From contig NW_024465885.1 in assembly GCF_017591425.1 (NCBI RefSeq), positions 31,628,501 through 31,692,500 of the forward strand: a stretch of DNA of 64,000 nucleotides, in the 5' to 3' direction. Numbering within the stretch: position 1 is the stretch's first letter; every line of letters starts with the position of its first letter. The notes under the pieces are model-generated. The model was not told where the DNA came from, did no database searches, and worked only from the letters and a program-made list of their open reading frames with translations. Source of the DNA: Ochotona curzoniae (lineage: Eukaryota > Chordata > Mammalia > Lagomorpha > Ochotonidae). Below, one piece after another: positions 34,540 through 46,622 of the stretch. A program made the translations under genes and the position numbers.

Positions 34540-34853
34540 TTTTTTTTGAGAAAAAAAATTGTTTTTAATTGGAAAGTCAGATACACAGAGAGGAAAATCT
34601 TCTGTCTGATGATTCACTCCCCAAGTGGCCACAGTGGCAGGAACTGAGTTGATCTGAAGCCAGGAGCCTCTTCCAGGTCTCCCACATGGGTGCACAGTAG
34701 CAAGGCTTTGGGCTATCCTTGACTATTTCCCAAAAGGTCACAAGCAAGGAGCTGGATGGGAAGCAGGGCCCATGGGATTATAACTGGTGCCCATATAGAA
34801 TCCCAGCACATGTAATAGAGAACTTTAGCCACTAGGTTACCATCCTTGGCCTT
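34540..34853 (-). mobile_element. CSINE, full length
   Basis: Reverse: 'ttttaattggaaagtcagat', 'ctcccacatgggtgcacagt', 'tggtgcccatatagaatccc' and the head 'ggttaccatccttggcc'. Confidence 0.9.
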
Positions 34854-35512
34854 TCCATTCACATTGTAATGGTGTCACTAACAGCTGAGAAAGACTTAGA
34901 CATTTTACATACATACATATCTGCATATCTTTATATACTTTAAAAAAGTCTCTCATAGCTTTCATTCAATCCTCAGAAGGCCATGTCTGAGAGAAGAGGG
35001 ACTGTGTATATTTAGAGAGAATATTTTGCATTCTAAGCAGAGTTTCAACAGTGAGGATGGAATTCCATTTTTGCCTCATCCCTTAATTTTGTTTACTAAC
35101 ATCTCTTGTCTCTTACTTCAAGGGAAGCAGTTAATTGTGTCTTTCTTTTTCTATTTCCTTGTATTAGATATTGTAAAGGAGAATGTTTGGAAATTCTGTC
35201 TTTGGCTTCATTAGTCAATTTTCCAGCCTATTGGTCTTTCTAACATTTCTGACCAGTAACATTTTAATCAAAAATGAAATGTCTGTCTACCTTACTGTTT
35301 TTCCCTTATTGGGGATTAGGGCTCCTGGAAGCCAGTGAAAAATAACTTGGACTATTTTCCAATCCTTTCTAATCCTTTCAGCTTCATGTTCATGGCCTTA
35401 TGTACTCTGCTTGGCAAAGGGAAAGAAGCTTCAAATTCTAACTATTGAAAGATCATTTAAGTATGATTTAATATACTGGTGTTCCCTACAACCAGCTTGC
35501 TAGGCAGTTTTT
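34854..35512. other. unique stretch
   Basis: Nothing recognised. Confidence 0.4.
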
Positions 35513-35795
35513 TTGAAGATTTATTTTATTTTTATTGCAAAGTCAGATATACAGAGAGGAGGAGTGATAGAGAGGAAGATCTGATGATTCACTCCCCAAG
35601 TAGCTGCCTCAGCCGGAGCTGTGCTGATACAAAGCCTTGGGCCAGGAGCTTCTTCAGGTCTCCCATGCAGGTGCAGGGTTCCAAGTGTTTGGGCCATCCT
35701 CAACTGCTTCCCAGGCCACAAACAGGGAGCTGAATAGGAAGCAGGGCCACTGCTATTAGAATTGGTGCCTATATGAGATCCCTGCGCAGGGTCTG
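35513..35795 (-). mobile_element. CSINE, 5' truncated
   Basis: Reverse: 'ttgaagatttattttatttt', 'aagtcagatatacagagagg', 'ctcccatgcaggtgcagg' and 'ggtgcctatatgagatccct'. The tRNA-like head beyond this point is missing. Confidence 0.88.
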
Positions 35796-35829
35796 CTGGG
35801 TAGGTTTTACTGATTGAGTTCTTCAGTTC

Positions 35830-36175
35830 ATTTCTGCTTAAGATTAAAAATCACTTGGAACAGCACACTCAGTAATATTGGCACTTCATCATGTGCATGC
35901 AAAGAAGAGAGATGCTCTGATCTACAGAGTTGAGCTGGTTGCTCTCAGTAGATGGAGTCTCCCCCATCGTGAAGTTCACTGTCTTGCCCTCCCCAAGTGT
36001 CAGTTGTCCTGATGCTGCTTTCTGTTCTGCATGTCTTCTCTCTTTCCATTGCATGCCAGAGTTTCATCTCAGTTAAGCACCTGCCTAGCAAGCGATTGAA
36101 TCTATAGGACAGAAGCCCAAGATTCTGAAACAATAAATCCCTTTTTTATGTTTATATACACAATTATTTCTATAT
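35830..36175 (+). mobile_element. possible LTR 3' region
   Basis: Ends 'gattctgaaacaataaatcc' then 'cttttttatg', like the poly(A)-signal end of MaLR LTRs ('gaaataaatttctgtt'). The upstream part is too diverged to assign. Confidence 0.35.
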
Positions 36176-36249
36176 AATTATGGTGACTATTCTAAAACAT
36201 TTTGATCATTGTTGTATAAATTGGGAAAGACAATATTGATTACTTTAAC

Positions 36250-36402
36250 TCAAGGATTGATAAATGTTTTCTGCAAAGGGCCAGGTGGTAAATACATTTT
36301 GGATGTGTAGATCAGCTAATTATTGTCACATCAGTTGAACTCTTCTTTTATAACATATAAAGAGCCATATGTAAATGATGCTGCAATAAATTGTAAGATT
36401 GT
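36250..36402 (+). mobile_element. hAT-Charlie-type MITE relic
   Basis: 'ttttctgcaaagggccaggt' and 'ggtaaatacattttggatgt' match a common mammalian hAT non-autonomous element ('tttctgtaaagggccagatagtaaatatt'), continuing to 'catatgtaaatgatgctgca'. I do not assign the MER number. Confidence 0.65.
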
Positions 36403-36479
36403 TGCTTATCTAATGGTTTATTTCTTGTGACAAAATTATTTTTTTATTTTTCTCTAAAGGCATAGAAAAAAAGTATGTG

Positions 36480-36725
36480 TGATGTGCTTAAGAGAGAGAA
36501 ACAGAGATAAAGAGATGGAGAGATCTTCTATCCACTGATTCACTTTTCTGAGACTTTTAACAATTTGGGCTAGGCCAGAATTTAATTATGTAAACTCTCA
36601 TCTGCCGTCATACAGGCACATTGGTAGGAAGCTGAAATGGAAGCAGAGTAGGAGTTGATCTGATACCCTCCCATGTAAAATGCCACGAGGGTTAGTTTGA
36701 CCTACTGAAACACAATGCCCACTCT
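36480..36725 (-). mobile_element. CSINE, old
   Basis: Reverse: 'gagagatcttctatccactg', 'attcacttttctgaga', 'gaagctgaaatggaagcaga' and 'gaaacacaatgccc'. Older subfamily. Confidence 0.65.
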
Positions 36726-37129
36726 TCCGCCTCCTTTCTGAAACCCAGATTTATCCCACTGTCAAGTCGATTTCAGCTCATGCTCAGACAACCAAGCACT
36801 TCCATCTTCCAGGTTATGAGCTTTCCTTTTGGGCAAACATCGGTTTCCTCAAATTTGAACACTAAAACATGACAGAAGTACATTGTGAACTTCTGGTAAC
36901 TTTTGTGAAGGAAAGTGGCACAAAAAGGAAATGTTTCCAGCAACAATAATATGCAAATATGGAAATATCATACCCGTGATGATGATAATAGCAATGATTT
37001 GTGCCAAATTGAAGTAACTCATTATATCTTTAAATTTTCAACATTCATAGGCACCACTTTTTTTTTTTGGTAGAGATTTTATACTAGAGAGTGGACGTTT
37101 TTGTTTGCCCCATAAGCATCTACCATTTA
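36726..37129. other. unique stretch
   Basis: Nothing recognised besides a T-run near 37060. Confidence 0.4.
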
Positions 37130-37475
37130 ACGCTAGTGTTGTGTCATAGCACACAAAACCACTGCCTACAATGCCGACTTCTTTGTGGTTTCCAGTTCAT
37201 GTCCCAGCTGATCTACTTTTTGTGATTTTACTTCTTTTTATGATTATTATTATGTTTATCTAGCTCCCTGATTATGTCCTAAGAAAATTGGCAGAAGATG
37301 ACTCAAATGTTTGGGCCTCTGCTACTCATATAAAAGACTTGGATGAAACTCTCAGCTTCCTGGTTTTGACCTGGAAAAGTTGACCATTGCAGTCATCTGG
37401 GAAATGAACCAACATGTAGAAGATCCCTCTATCTAATATTCCGCTTTCTCCCTGTCACTCTTTAAGATGCATTCA
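37130..37475 (+). mobile_element. CSINE, old, with internal AT insertion
   Basis: Forward: 'ctagtgttgtgtcatagcac', 'catgtcccagctgatctact', 'atctagctccctgattatgt', 'cattgcagtcatctgggaaa' and a CT-rich end. An AT-rich expansion near 37220-37260 interrupts it. Confidence 0.6.
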
Positions 37476-37839
37476 CTCACATTAAACATGTTTAAAAATA
37501 TTTTAACTGAGACATAAAAATGGACATATTTGTGTAGTACCATGGGTATTTTATACATGTGAACATGTTTAATGTTCAAATGGTGGGAAACATGTACTGA
37601 AATGTGCTAATTTGCTAATTATGTTGAAAACATTCAAAATCCATTCTTCTAGCTTTTTAAAAAGGTATACAGTGCATTATCATCAAGTTGCCTATGCACT
37701 ACAACATCCAAATGTCTTAGACTCATCTAACTGTAACTTAGTACTAATTACTAATGAAGAAACTTTTCCTAACCCTCCTTCACACTTCATGAAGTTCAAC
37801 AAATAAAAAGTAAGAAGACAACATGACCACACCTCCTCC
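37476..37839. other. unique stretch
   Basis: Nothing recognised. Confidence 0.4.
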
Positions 37840-38282
37840 GAAGTATAAACATAGGTTAAAATTGACCACCATAGTCCATTTCATTCTTACATATTTTTAG
37901 TGTACTACTTAGCTGCCATATATCACAGAAAATGCATAATATTTATCTTTTTGAGACTGACTCATTTCACTATGCATGATGATTTTCAGTCACAGAATTT
38001 CTTTCATTTTTATGTTTCCATGGTGCAAGTATACCACGTGTTCTTTAACCAGTCATCCGTTGATGGACAACTGGGTTGATTCCATGTCTTAGCTATTGTG
38101 AATTGAACTTCAATGAATACGAGAGTACACATAACTTTCAGATGCTTATATAACTTTCTTCCGGTAAGTTCTCAGGAGTGGGATGGTTGGGACATATGGT
38201 GGATATAGTGTCAGACTTTGAGGAAATGTCACAGTTATCTTCCGTAATGCTTGTGTTACTTTGCATTCTCGCCACCAGCTGA
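37840..38282 (-). mobile_element. L1 ORF2 tail/3' segment
   Basis: Reverse-strand L1: 'tgagactgactcatttcact', 'gtcatccgttgatggacaac', 'tgattccatgtcttagctat', 'aagttctcaggagtggga' and 'ttactttgcattctcgccac'. Same region as in the 15.9 kb L1. Confidence 0.88.
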
Positions 38283-39267
38283 AGGACAGAGGAAGGAGAG
38301 GTACTGAGGGGAGCACGGCTATAAGGAAGACTGTGATTGTATTATTGTATTACTCTTCTTAGGAATGAATAAAATCTCCTTCCTTTAGATGAACAAAATT
38401 TTAAAAGGAAAGAATGGAAAATCCAACTAATTGGATTTCTTAAAAATCATAATATTCACAAAGCTAAAACAAAACACAAATAAGAAAAACAAGTTGGAAT
38501 TTTACCAGTATCAAAATAAAATTTAGTATTTTCACTTTCAAAAAAATATTACTATTTAATTATCTTAAAACTCTATAGGATCAATGAACTTAGTTGCTAA
38601 CCTTAGAAAGTTTTATTAACCTGAAATATGTATTTATTTTTGCTTATTACCAATAGTAAACACCATTGGCTTGAATCTTAGCTCAAATATTGATAACCAA
38701 AGCTATCATATAGATTCCCATTTCTCAGTGTTATCATGTGAAAAAAGAAAAATTTGTTTTTAAAAAGGGCTTATTTTGCTTTGCGTAGTTCTGCCCTTAA
38801 AAGATGGCCTGCCTGCCTTCTAATTAAAGAATTTATTTTTTTCCTCACAGACCATTTTGTTTGAGTTTATTTCCCTGTCCTGTTTAATTTCTTCTTAATT
38901 TAAAAAAGTAAAACATAACAAGAGAGTCAGATTTTAGATTCTGATTTAATGACATTTGAAGAAAAAAATGAAGAAAAGAAACACTATGATTTCAGACAAA
39001 CTGCTCTCTTGTCTTCTCATATTGTGACTCCATCTGGCAATAGTTGGCGGACCTGTTAATTCTCAGAAAGTGGGATCACCACTGAATGAACCATTCTTGC
39101 TCTGGTCCTTCCTGAGACTAAAGAAGACTGTCTTTATGAGAACACAGTGACCCTGTGGCACTGGCATCCAGGCCAGTATACTACGAAGTTGTCAGAACCA
39201 TATCTAGCACATACTCACAAGAAATTAGAAGGTTTTATTGGACCAGTTTTGACATATAGTAACTATG
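38283..39267. other. unique AT-rich stretch
   Basis: Nothing recognised. Confidence 0.4.
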
Positions 39268-39316
39268 AATGTATGTATGTATGTATGTATGTATGTATGT
39301 ATGTGTATGTATGTAT
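39268..39316. repeat. (ATGT)n tetranucleotide microsatellite
   Basis: About twelve ATGT/GTAT units with one interruption near the end. Confidence 0.95.
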
Positions 39317-39426
39317 AGATTTAGAATGGGTTGTTAATGTATGGTTCAAATGTATGCTGTTCAGATCATAATCGAAAAACCCATTTTTTTATGTTAGGAG
39401 CAATTAAAATCCTCTCATTAGCCATT

Positions 39427-39712
39427 TTTTTAAAAAGATGTATTTATTTTTAATGGAGAGGAGAGACAGAAAGAAATTCTATCTGTTGGCTCACTTTCCA
39501 AGTAGCTGCAGTGGCTGAAGCTCAGAATATCCGAAGTCAGGAGCCAGGAGCATCATTTGGGTCTCCCACGCAGGTGCAAGGTTCCAAGGTTTTGAGCCAT
39601 TCTCTGCTGGTTTCCCAGGCCACAAAGAGGGAGCTGGAAGTGAAGTGGAGTAGCTGGGATGCCATTGCTTACAAGTTTAGGATTTAGCTATTGAGGCATT
39701 GCTCTAGGCCCT
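39427..39712 (-). mobile_element. CSINE, nearly full length
   Basis: Reverse: 'aaaaagatgtatttattttt', 'tctgttggctcactttccaa', 'gtctcccacgcaggtgcaag' and the head 'ggcattgctctaggccct'. The B-box zone is partly deleted. Confidence 0.88.
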
Positions 39713-39899
39713 ATTAGGCTTTTTTTTTTTTGAATCATCAAAAATGGTCACCTACCTTGGTAATAGAATATTTGAAGTTATTTCTCCTATCCAATTGTCA
39801 CCTTGCACACATACACCATTTTTTCCACCACTCACTCCTCAGCATTCCTCCCAACCTATTTCTACTTCTTTAAAGTAATTTTTTCTTAACCTCGAGATT
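39713..39899. other. short unique stretch
   Basis: T-run followed by unassigned sequence. Confidence 0.4.
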
Positions 39900-40172
39900 T
39901 TTTTAAAAATTTGCCCACTTTTATTGGAAAGTCAGATTTACAGACAGATTGAAAGCTCTCCCATCCTCTGGTTCATTCCCCAAGTGGCTGCAATGGCTAG
40001 AGCTGAACTGATCCTTAGCTGATCCGTGCTCTTCTGATTTCCCAGGCCACAAGCAGGGAGCCGGAAGCAAAGTAGAGCAGCAGGAACAGGAACTGGCATC
40101 CATATGGGACCTTGGTACTGCGCATTGCATGTAAAGCAAGGACTTCAGCCACTAGGCTATCATGTGGGACCT
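39900..40172 (-). mobile_element. CSINE with body deletion
   Basis: Reverse: 'cttttattggaaagtcagat', 'gctgcaatggctagagctga', and the head 'catccatatgggaccttggt' and 'ggctatcatgtgggacc'. Flanks 'ctcgagatttttttaa' and 'ctcaaggatttttaag' look like a decayed TSD. Confidence 0.85.
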
Positions 40173-40189
40173 GTCTCAAGGATTTTTAA

Positions 40190-40515
40190 GATAGCATTTA
40201 TTTATTCACTTCTTTATTTTTAATAACAGAGAGACATGGAGTAACAGGGCCAGGGCTATCTGCTATTCATTCCCCAGTCACAAATGGCGAGGGCTGGCTC
40301 AGGCGGAGGCCAGGAGCCCCATCATCAGCATTACCTGTTTGGATGGGATGGGGACCTGTGTTCTTCAGCCATCACCTGCCACCTCTCAGAGTCTGCACTA
40401 GCAGGAAGCCTGAAAGTAAGCAACAACACAGTTGAGACTTCGACCAAACAAGCTAATAAAGGTTGTGGAAACGCCAAGTGACAACACAACCGTTAAACCA
40501 AATGCCTGCCCCATA
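40190..40515 (-). mobile_element. CSINE, old subfamily
   Basis: Reverse: 'gcatttatttattcacttct', 'gcggaggccaggagccccat', 'gacttcgaccaaacaagcta' and 'gttaaaccaaatgcctgccc'. Lies directly behind the previous SINE. Confidence 0.6.
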
Positions 40516-40589
40516 TAGATCCTTAAAGATATGGTTAGTCCACTCTAGGCAATATGTATGTGATTTTTTAACAAGATTTCTTTCTTTTT

Positions 40590-41165
40590 TCCCATGATTT
40601 ATTTATCTATTTATTATTTTTCGTGATACAGGTTCATAGATCCATGGAGTCCCTCTTCCGCTCTACTGCTTTCCCATATTATTACAGTAGCGTAGTCCTT
40701 CAGCAACAATCACAAGTCCAACATTCTGCTGCTTGGTGTATCATAGGAATGTAGGTATAGACTATGGTAGGTAGTCTAGTATTCTATTGTCAAGATATAT
40801 GTAACAGTTTCATTGGAAATCCTCCTTTTATGTACCATAGCTTCACTTCCCAGTATGCTAATCTCCATAATGTAGCCCATCTATGAGAATATATATGTGT
40901 GTGTGTATATATGTATATATGTGCATATATGTATGTATATGTGTGTATGTGTGTATATATGTATATATATACATGTTTACTTATAAATCAATTGATCTTG
41001 CATTTTGCATAGAGTTTATCTTATATCAGAACAGACATTCTATTTGTGCTTTTGGAATGACTTATTTCATTAAGCATAATGTTCTCTGGTTGGCACCATG
41101 TTGTTGCAAATGGCAGAATTTTATTATTTTTAATGGTCTGAGTAGTATTCCACAGAGCACACATA
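40590..41165 (-). mobile_element. young-family L1 3' end
   Basis: Reverse-strand L1 3' UTR: 'tagcgtagtccttcagcaac', 'aagtccaacattctgct' and 'tgtcaagatatatgtaac'. Then comes a microsatellite, and the coding-proximal part 'tcattaagcataatgttctc' and 'aatggtctgagtagtattcc'. Colinear with the 9.6 kb copy. Confidence 0.88.
40889..40975. repeat. (TATG)n/(TA)n microsatellite inside L1
   Basis: Mixed TATATG and GTGTAT repeats at the same L1 position as the AT repeat at 9917-10078. Confidence 0.93.
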
Positions 41166-41469
41166 CCACATATGTATGTAATTGTGTGTGGGCAGCTATA
41201 ATTGTATAATTGTGTGGGGGTGAATTTTTGTGGGTAATTTATATCATAGTGTAGGAATTATATTTATCTAGTTGGTTACAGAAGATTTAGAATAGTCTAA
41301 AGCACACAAATTCATTAACAGATAGCAGCTATATAATCCACAGAAACACAGAATGTGGTTTTTTATTCCAACTGTGTACTCTGAGGCTCACAAGTAGTTC
41401 TACATCTGTAGAATAATTCCTCTCCAGCTTTGTTCATATAGTGGTAGACTTGAATTACTTTATGAGATA
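41166..41469. other. unique stretch
   Basis: Nothing recognised. Confidence 0.4.
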
Positions 41470-41880
41470 CATGTTAGATTCCTGTTTCTGCTTTATATGT
41501 TGTTATCACAAACTTTATTTGTGGAAATAACTTCTTGCTTTCACAGTTCTGAGTTTAAAAGTCTGGTTACTATCTGCAGTCATCTTAAAATTGTTTTAGA
41601 TTGAAATTGAAGTGTAAATTTGGGATTGGTTCTAATCTGGATCTTAAGATCTTTTTCCAAACTCACTGAGGTTATTGGATGGATTCTGCTCATTGAAATT
41701 GTCAATTTGAAGTTGCTGGTCTCCTGCTAGCAATAATTATGGTTTTCTCCTGAGTCTTAGATTGCGTTCTTAGCCTTGTCATCCTTTCAAAATACTGAGG
41801 TTCTTCCTTCTTCAAAATGAACAGGAAAATCTGAATCCAAGCTGCCTTTTCTCTGTTTTCTCCTTCCTCATACGCCTCTC
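41470..41880 (-). mobile_element. possible MaLR-type LTR, very decayed
   Basis: 'tgttgttatcacaaacttta', 'ttcacagttctgagtttaaa' and a following C/T-rich segment resemble the reverse reading of MLT1/MST LTR 3' ends ('aacagaaatttatt', 'tctcacagttctggaggc'). Confidence 0.4.
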
Positions 41881-42179
41881 ATCCGGTCATTCAAATTATA
41901 TATAAATGGATTCTTTAAAGTTAAAAAATCTATTAGAAGAAACATTCACTGATTTCAGGAAGGATGGAAAGTCCTTGTTTGGGACTGTCAAAACTTGGAC
42001 ATCTGTTAGAGATTTTGATAATTTGTTTCTACAACTACCATAAAGCTCAAGACATGCTCTGTATGTTCCAAATGTACTCATATCTTCATTTTACTTTTTC
42101 CCTTTTTAGTAAGTTGTCTCATTTACTTTTAATTTCATTTTCATTTTGTTCATTGTTGTTTATAAAAAGCTAACAAATT

Positions 42180-42505
42180 TCATGCATTTCATATGTATGG
42201 TCTTAAGAATATTATGATAACTCCTATTCTACCCTCCATCTCTCACTGCTTGGTACCCTCCCCCATCCTTCCTTTCTCATTTTTCTAAATTTTACAATAG
42301 AATCTTTACAATTTACTTTATAACCACAAGCTTAACCCTGAAATAAAGAATTCAGCAAATATTAAGTAGAAAAACCACTGTTCCTCACGAGTATAGATAA
42401 GATTATAAGAATTAATCAAAGTTCAAAAGTTTCCATTGTATGTGCATTTCTTATACTGTCACCCCCTAACATGCTACTTTGATATAAAGATTGTTTTAAT
42501 TTGAC
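42180..42505 (-). mobile_element. L1 3'-UTR-like segment
   Basis: Aligns with 4690-4980 ('accacaagcttaaccctgaa', 'aaccactgttcctcacgagt'), so it is a repeat. Orientation is inferred from the neighbouring L1 5'-like piece. Confidence 0.45.
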
Positions 42506-42519
42506 GGTTCTTGAAAGCC

Positions 42520-43790
42520 AGCGAATGTAGGAAGGATTTTTTGCTCTATTCTTACCTCTTTACTAGCAGGACATAGATTTGTTTTGGAATCCATGTCCAC
42601 CTTGCCTCTGTTCCACCAAAGCAAAAAGGACACTTGATATCACAGATGGAGAATTGACAGCAAAATGAGTGCAGAAATAATACTGATGCACTCCTCTTCC
42701 ACTGTTTTCCCATGTATTTCCTAGCCACAGTTCCGCCATATATTATTATTCATTATTTAAGGTAATTCCAAAGATTTGTCTTTTAATTTAGATGTTCTTT
42801 TACTCTTTATTCTGTCTCACCCAGTCTATGCTGAAGACTTCTTATTACATTTTTTTCTCATGTTGAATACTTCACTTTCAGTATTCCATGTGATTTCTCC
42901 TAATATCTATCAGAATTGTGCATCCATGTCACATGTGGATTTCTTTAACCATAGGTTTGCTTCTTTGTGTCTCTCAGTAATCTTAGATTACATGGTTGAA
43001 TTCCTTTTTAGTAATCTCAACAATTTCTTTGACTTCACATTCTAATATTTAAGTGTGGTGTTGCTTTTGAGGAGTCATATTGTTTTCTCGTTTTTTCTTA
43101 CGTTTCTACATTTACTTTTAGGCATCTGTGGAAACGTTTATTGGTTTTCTCCTTTGAGAGCTTTTATGTTTGAAATACGCTTCTGTGGCTTAGTGGAAAG
43201 TCTGCTGCTTCAGTGAATATCCGGAGGTATGTGCTGAGGGGAGCCATGGAGTTCTGGTCAGTTCTTGAGAGTGGGGCCTGAGCCTAGAGTTACACTTTGA
43301 TGGGTGTGGAAGTTCACCCCTATTCTGAGCAAGGGGAAGGAAGGCCATGGTGCTGTATCCTTGTGAGATCACAGCCTCACTCCCTCTCTACCAAGAAGAA
43401 CCACTGCCCAGGGTGAAGGTGTAGCTACTACACACTACACTCGTTCATTTACGTGAACCATACAAAGAATCTGTGTAGTCCTCGTGTGATGACACACCCC
43501 TGGCACCCTTGGACCTCTGAGCCTCTGAAGCCAGACACAGTGATTGCCAAACAAATTCAGTCACACCTCACCCCTTATTGTGTATTTACAGTATTCCCAC
43601 AGTCAGCATACAGGATCGCCATAGTCATATACAGTTGGGGATCCACTCCCAGCCCTGCAGGCCTCATCCGTCTATGGAAAGGACTGCTGTGTTTCCAGAG
43701 GCAGCTGTGTCTTGATAGAAATTTGACAGATTGAATCCAGATGCTCTGATAGACTGAAGCAAGGGGAGCACATCACAGACCTAAGTGGAT
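42520..43790 (-). mobile_element. probable L1 5'-UTR/ORF1-proximal region
   Basis: A T-rich half (42770-43150) followed by a GC-richer half (43190-43790) in the style of a reverse-strand L1 5' UTR. ORFs 42776-43045 and 43453-43734 (about 90 codons each) show no intact domain. Family not proven. Confidence 0.35.
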
Positions 43791-44029
43791 ATCCTGATCC
43801 CTGCACCACCAACTTGCTATGACATATTCAAATCAATAGATTTTGCAGATTTATCCCTCTGATAAAATGTCCCATTTGTGTGCACACCGTAGCAGCCTCT
43901 ACCTGCCTTACTAATCTGCAGCTACCTGCCTTCTGGTATGTGGGCTTCCATGTGGGGGGCGGATAAAAGGAAAGAAAGCTATTCTTCCTGGGGTTATGTG
44001 GCACCCTTCCTCCTGCTGCCACTTCAGGC
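43791..44029. other. unassigned stretch
   Basis: G-run near 43954; may be part of the L1 3' region that follows. Confidence 0.35.
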
Positions 44030-44118
44030 TGGATTCAGAGGGTTCAGGGAGGGGTAGGGGGAATCCCAGTGCCTTTAAGATTGTGTCACATAATGCAATA
44101 AAATTAATTTTAAAAAAG
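44030..44118 (+). mobile_element. L1 3' terminus, short
   Basis: 'aggggtagggggaatcccag', 'tgcctttaagattgtgtcac', 'ataatgcaataaaatt' and an A-rich end. Same terminal module as at 45.6 and 49.0 kb. Confidence 0.75.
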
Positions 44119-44151
44119 GCATTATGGTCTGTGGGCTCTCCCTCAGGCAAT

Positions 44152-44478
44152 AACTTTTAAAAAATTCAAAGTCAGAGCTACAAAGGGAGGAGGAGATACA
44201 GGGAGAGAGGTATCTTCTATCTGCTGTTCTGTTCCCTATTACAGTTACAATGGCCATGGCTGGACTAGGCCAAAACCTGGAGCCAGGGGTTTCATACAGT
44301 TTTCACAAGGAGTTGTAGAGCCTCAAACACTTGGGTCATGTTCTGTTGCTTTTTTCAAGCCACTGGTAGGGAGCTAGATCGGAAGTGGAGCAAGCAGGAC
44401 TCAAACTGGCAACCAAATGGCATATTATCTTGGTGGTGGTGGCTTTACCCAGTATGTCACAACATTGGTCCCAGGTAT
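44152..44478 (-). mobile_element. CSINE, old subfamily, full length
   Basis: Reverse: 'aaaaattcaaagtcagagct', 'atcttctatctgctgttctg', 'aggccaaaacctggagccag', 'ggactcaaactggcaaccaa' and 'ggctttacccagtatgtcac'. The head is rabbit-like. Confidence 0.8.
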
Positions 44479-45419
44479 CATTTCAATATTATATGCGATA
44501 AGCCCCAGCTCCAACCACCAGGAAATAGGCCAAAAAAATAATACACAGAAGTGGTTCATATCAGCTGAATCCAAGGTAGTGTCCAGTCTGCCTCAAGATG
44601 GTCTCATGTTTCATTATAGACTCATTATAATGCATAAGCATAGCAAAAATAATTCCTCCTTGAAAAATAACAGTTTCATTGCCCAGAACAGCATATAAAG
44701 GTGATTGTATAAGGAAAAAAGAAGAAATGTATTCCTAATTAATATCCAGAAATGTACTGCTCGCTTTTATTAAATAAAATGAACATTTCACCCAGGTATT
44801 AACCTACATTTGTTACACCCTACAAAGGGAAACTTCCAGAATCCGAGGGGCTGTTCTGTCTGGAGAGGCCTGCTCTCTCTTCTCTTCTACCTTCTTTACC
44901 AAGACTGTCTTGCTTTCACTTGGATGACACATTATTGATTTCCATCACTTGCTGAAGACAAAGGCCCTACTGAGATCACAGTGGCCCACAGTGGCCCACA
45001 CAGGGTCCCATATCAATTTGTGATAATGCAATGTAATTACAGAAGTATCATTGAAGACCCTTGACTAAAGATCACTGTATGAAATATAATTAAAATGAAA
45101 AGGTTTAAAATAGTCTGAGAATTATGAAAAAAATGTGACCATAAGCTGTTAAAAACAGTACTTATAAGCTTGATCCAGGAGGGCTTGACGCAAATCATCA
45201 AGTTCATGTTATATCTTAAGCACCGTAAAATGAACCACAATAGAATGAAGTGTAACTAATTTAATAAAACAGGATCTCAAGAATGGCTTTGAGAACGCTT
45301 AAGGTTTGCATAAAAAGCTATTGAGTTTTGCTAGTCTCAGTCAGAAAAGTTGTCGACAATGGGAAGGCCGTCACAGCAACAGTGATCTTGATTGAAAATT
45401 TTCTTTCTTGGGGCTTTTA
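44479..45419. other. unique stretch
   Basis: Contains a short tandem 'cacagtggcc' duplication at about 44980-45000. No gene. Confidence 0.4.
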
Positions 45420-45672
45420 ATGGGCTGGCGCGATATTTTGCCAGCTCTGCCTTCAGACCAGAGAAGGTCTCCCTTAGAAACTGTTGAATTTATCTACACA
45501 ATAATATGCTGGACATATGCATAGTACATGCTTGCAATGAAAGAATTATGACCGGATTTGGACTGTAATAATGCAATAAGGTGGAGGAACCCACCATGGG
45601 GGGAGGGAATGGGGAGGGATTGGGGAACCCCAGAGCCTATGAAACTGTGTCATAAAATCAAATGTAATAAAA
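45420..45672 (+). mobile_element. L1 3' end with SINE-like start
   Basis: From 45456 ('agaccagagaaggtctccct') to the A-tail this is the young L1 3' end. The preceding 'gggctggcgcgata' resembles a CSINE head. Confidence 0.75.
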
Positions 45673-46622
45673 AAAGAATGGATTTTCTAAAAAAATTTTT
45701 TTTCTTTGAAAGAAATCCTTTTGGTTTCAGTAATTAACTCTTGTAAGGAAGCTACTGATTTAATTCTAGTCCTTTTAAGGCTAGTGTAGATTGCTGAGCA
45801 GTGTCCAACTCAGGGAGCTTATATTAAAAATCAAGAAAGTCTCAGGGTCCTGGAATCGTCAGTTCACTAAAAGGAAATCCTGGAACCATGTAATTGAATG
45901 GCTCTGTGAACATCTGTACTGGTACAATTACATACAGTCGTTGCCAAGTAGTAGTGTTGCTCATCTGTCCGTGGTGTAGATACTCCAACAGCAGTGGGGA
46001 GGGTCTCCAGTGAAGAGTGTGACCTAACATGATCGTTCTTGACCTTAGGCTGGGGAGAAAAATCAATGTGATCCACTTTGAGATCTGTCAAAAACTTTGC
46101 CTGTGTAAGTAAAGTAACACTCTAAAACACAATTTATTGTCCATTAATTTATCTCTAATAGAAACAGAAAAAGAATGCTGAAGTTAAAAATTTGCTTTCC
46201 CAAAAGATTATTAGGAATAATTTTTAACAAAAATAAAAATAATTACCCTTTTAACTCATAAATCAAAATGTTGGAAACATGATGATAAAGTCTACTTTCT
46301 GGGTCGATGCAATGTCAATCATATTCTGTATTATCTATGACTTGCTGTTGCCATTCTTATTCAACTTAATGTAAACATGATATTGAAATATGTTTGCCTG
46401 CAGTTAGCCAATTTATTCCAGTGGTTATTGTAATGAACTGAAGCTGTTCAATCTTATTGTGTAAAATCTTCTTTTATTGTGTTCGTGCTTTCTGCTGATT
46501 AGGAATTCCTAAATGGTACAGTGGAGGTGGCTTTCCTGTGTACTATAGTTTCAAACTCCAGGTCAAAATTTTAGCATCCAGAAAGATATCTTGGGTCTGT
46601 TTCACATTGAAGCCTTTTGCTT
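45673..46622. other. unique stretch
   Basis: Nothing recognised. Two overlapping 74-codon reverse ORFs at about 45842-46091 lack domains. Confidence 0.4.

Noticed and set aside
36250..36402. Possible conserved exon
   Set aside because: Matches a mammalian hAT-type repeat in order and motif, so conservation would reflect repeat ancestry.
44338..44698. Overlapping 67- and 93-codon ORFs
   Set aside because: Start inside an old CSINE and lack any domain or coding character.
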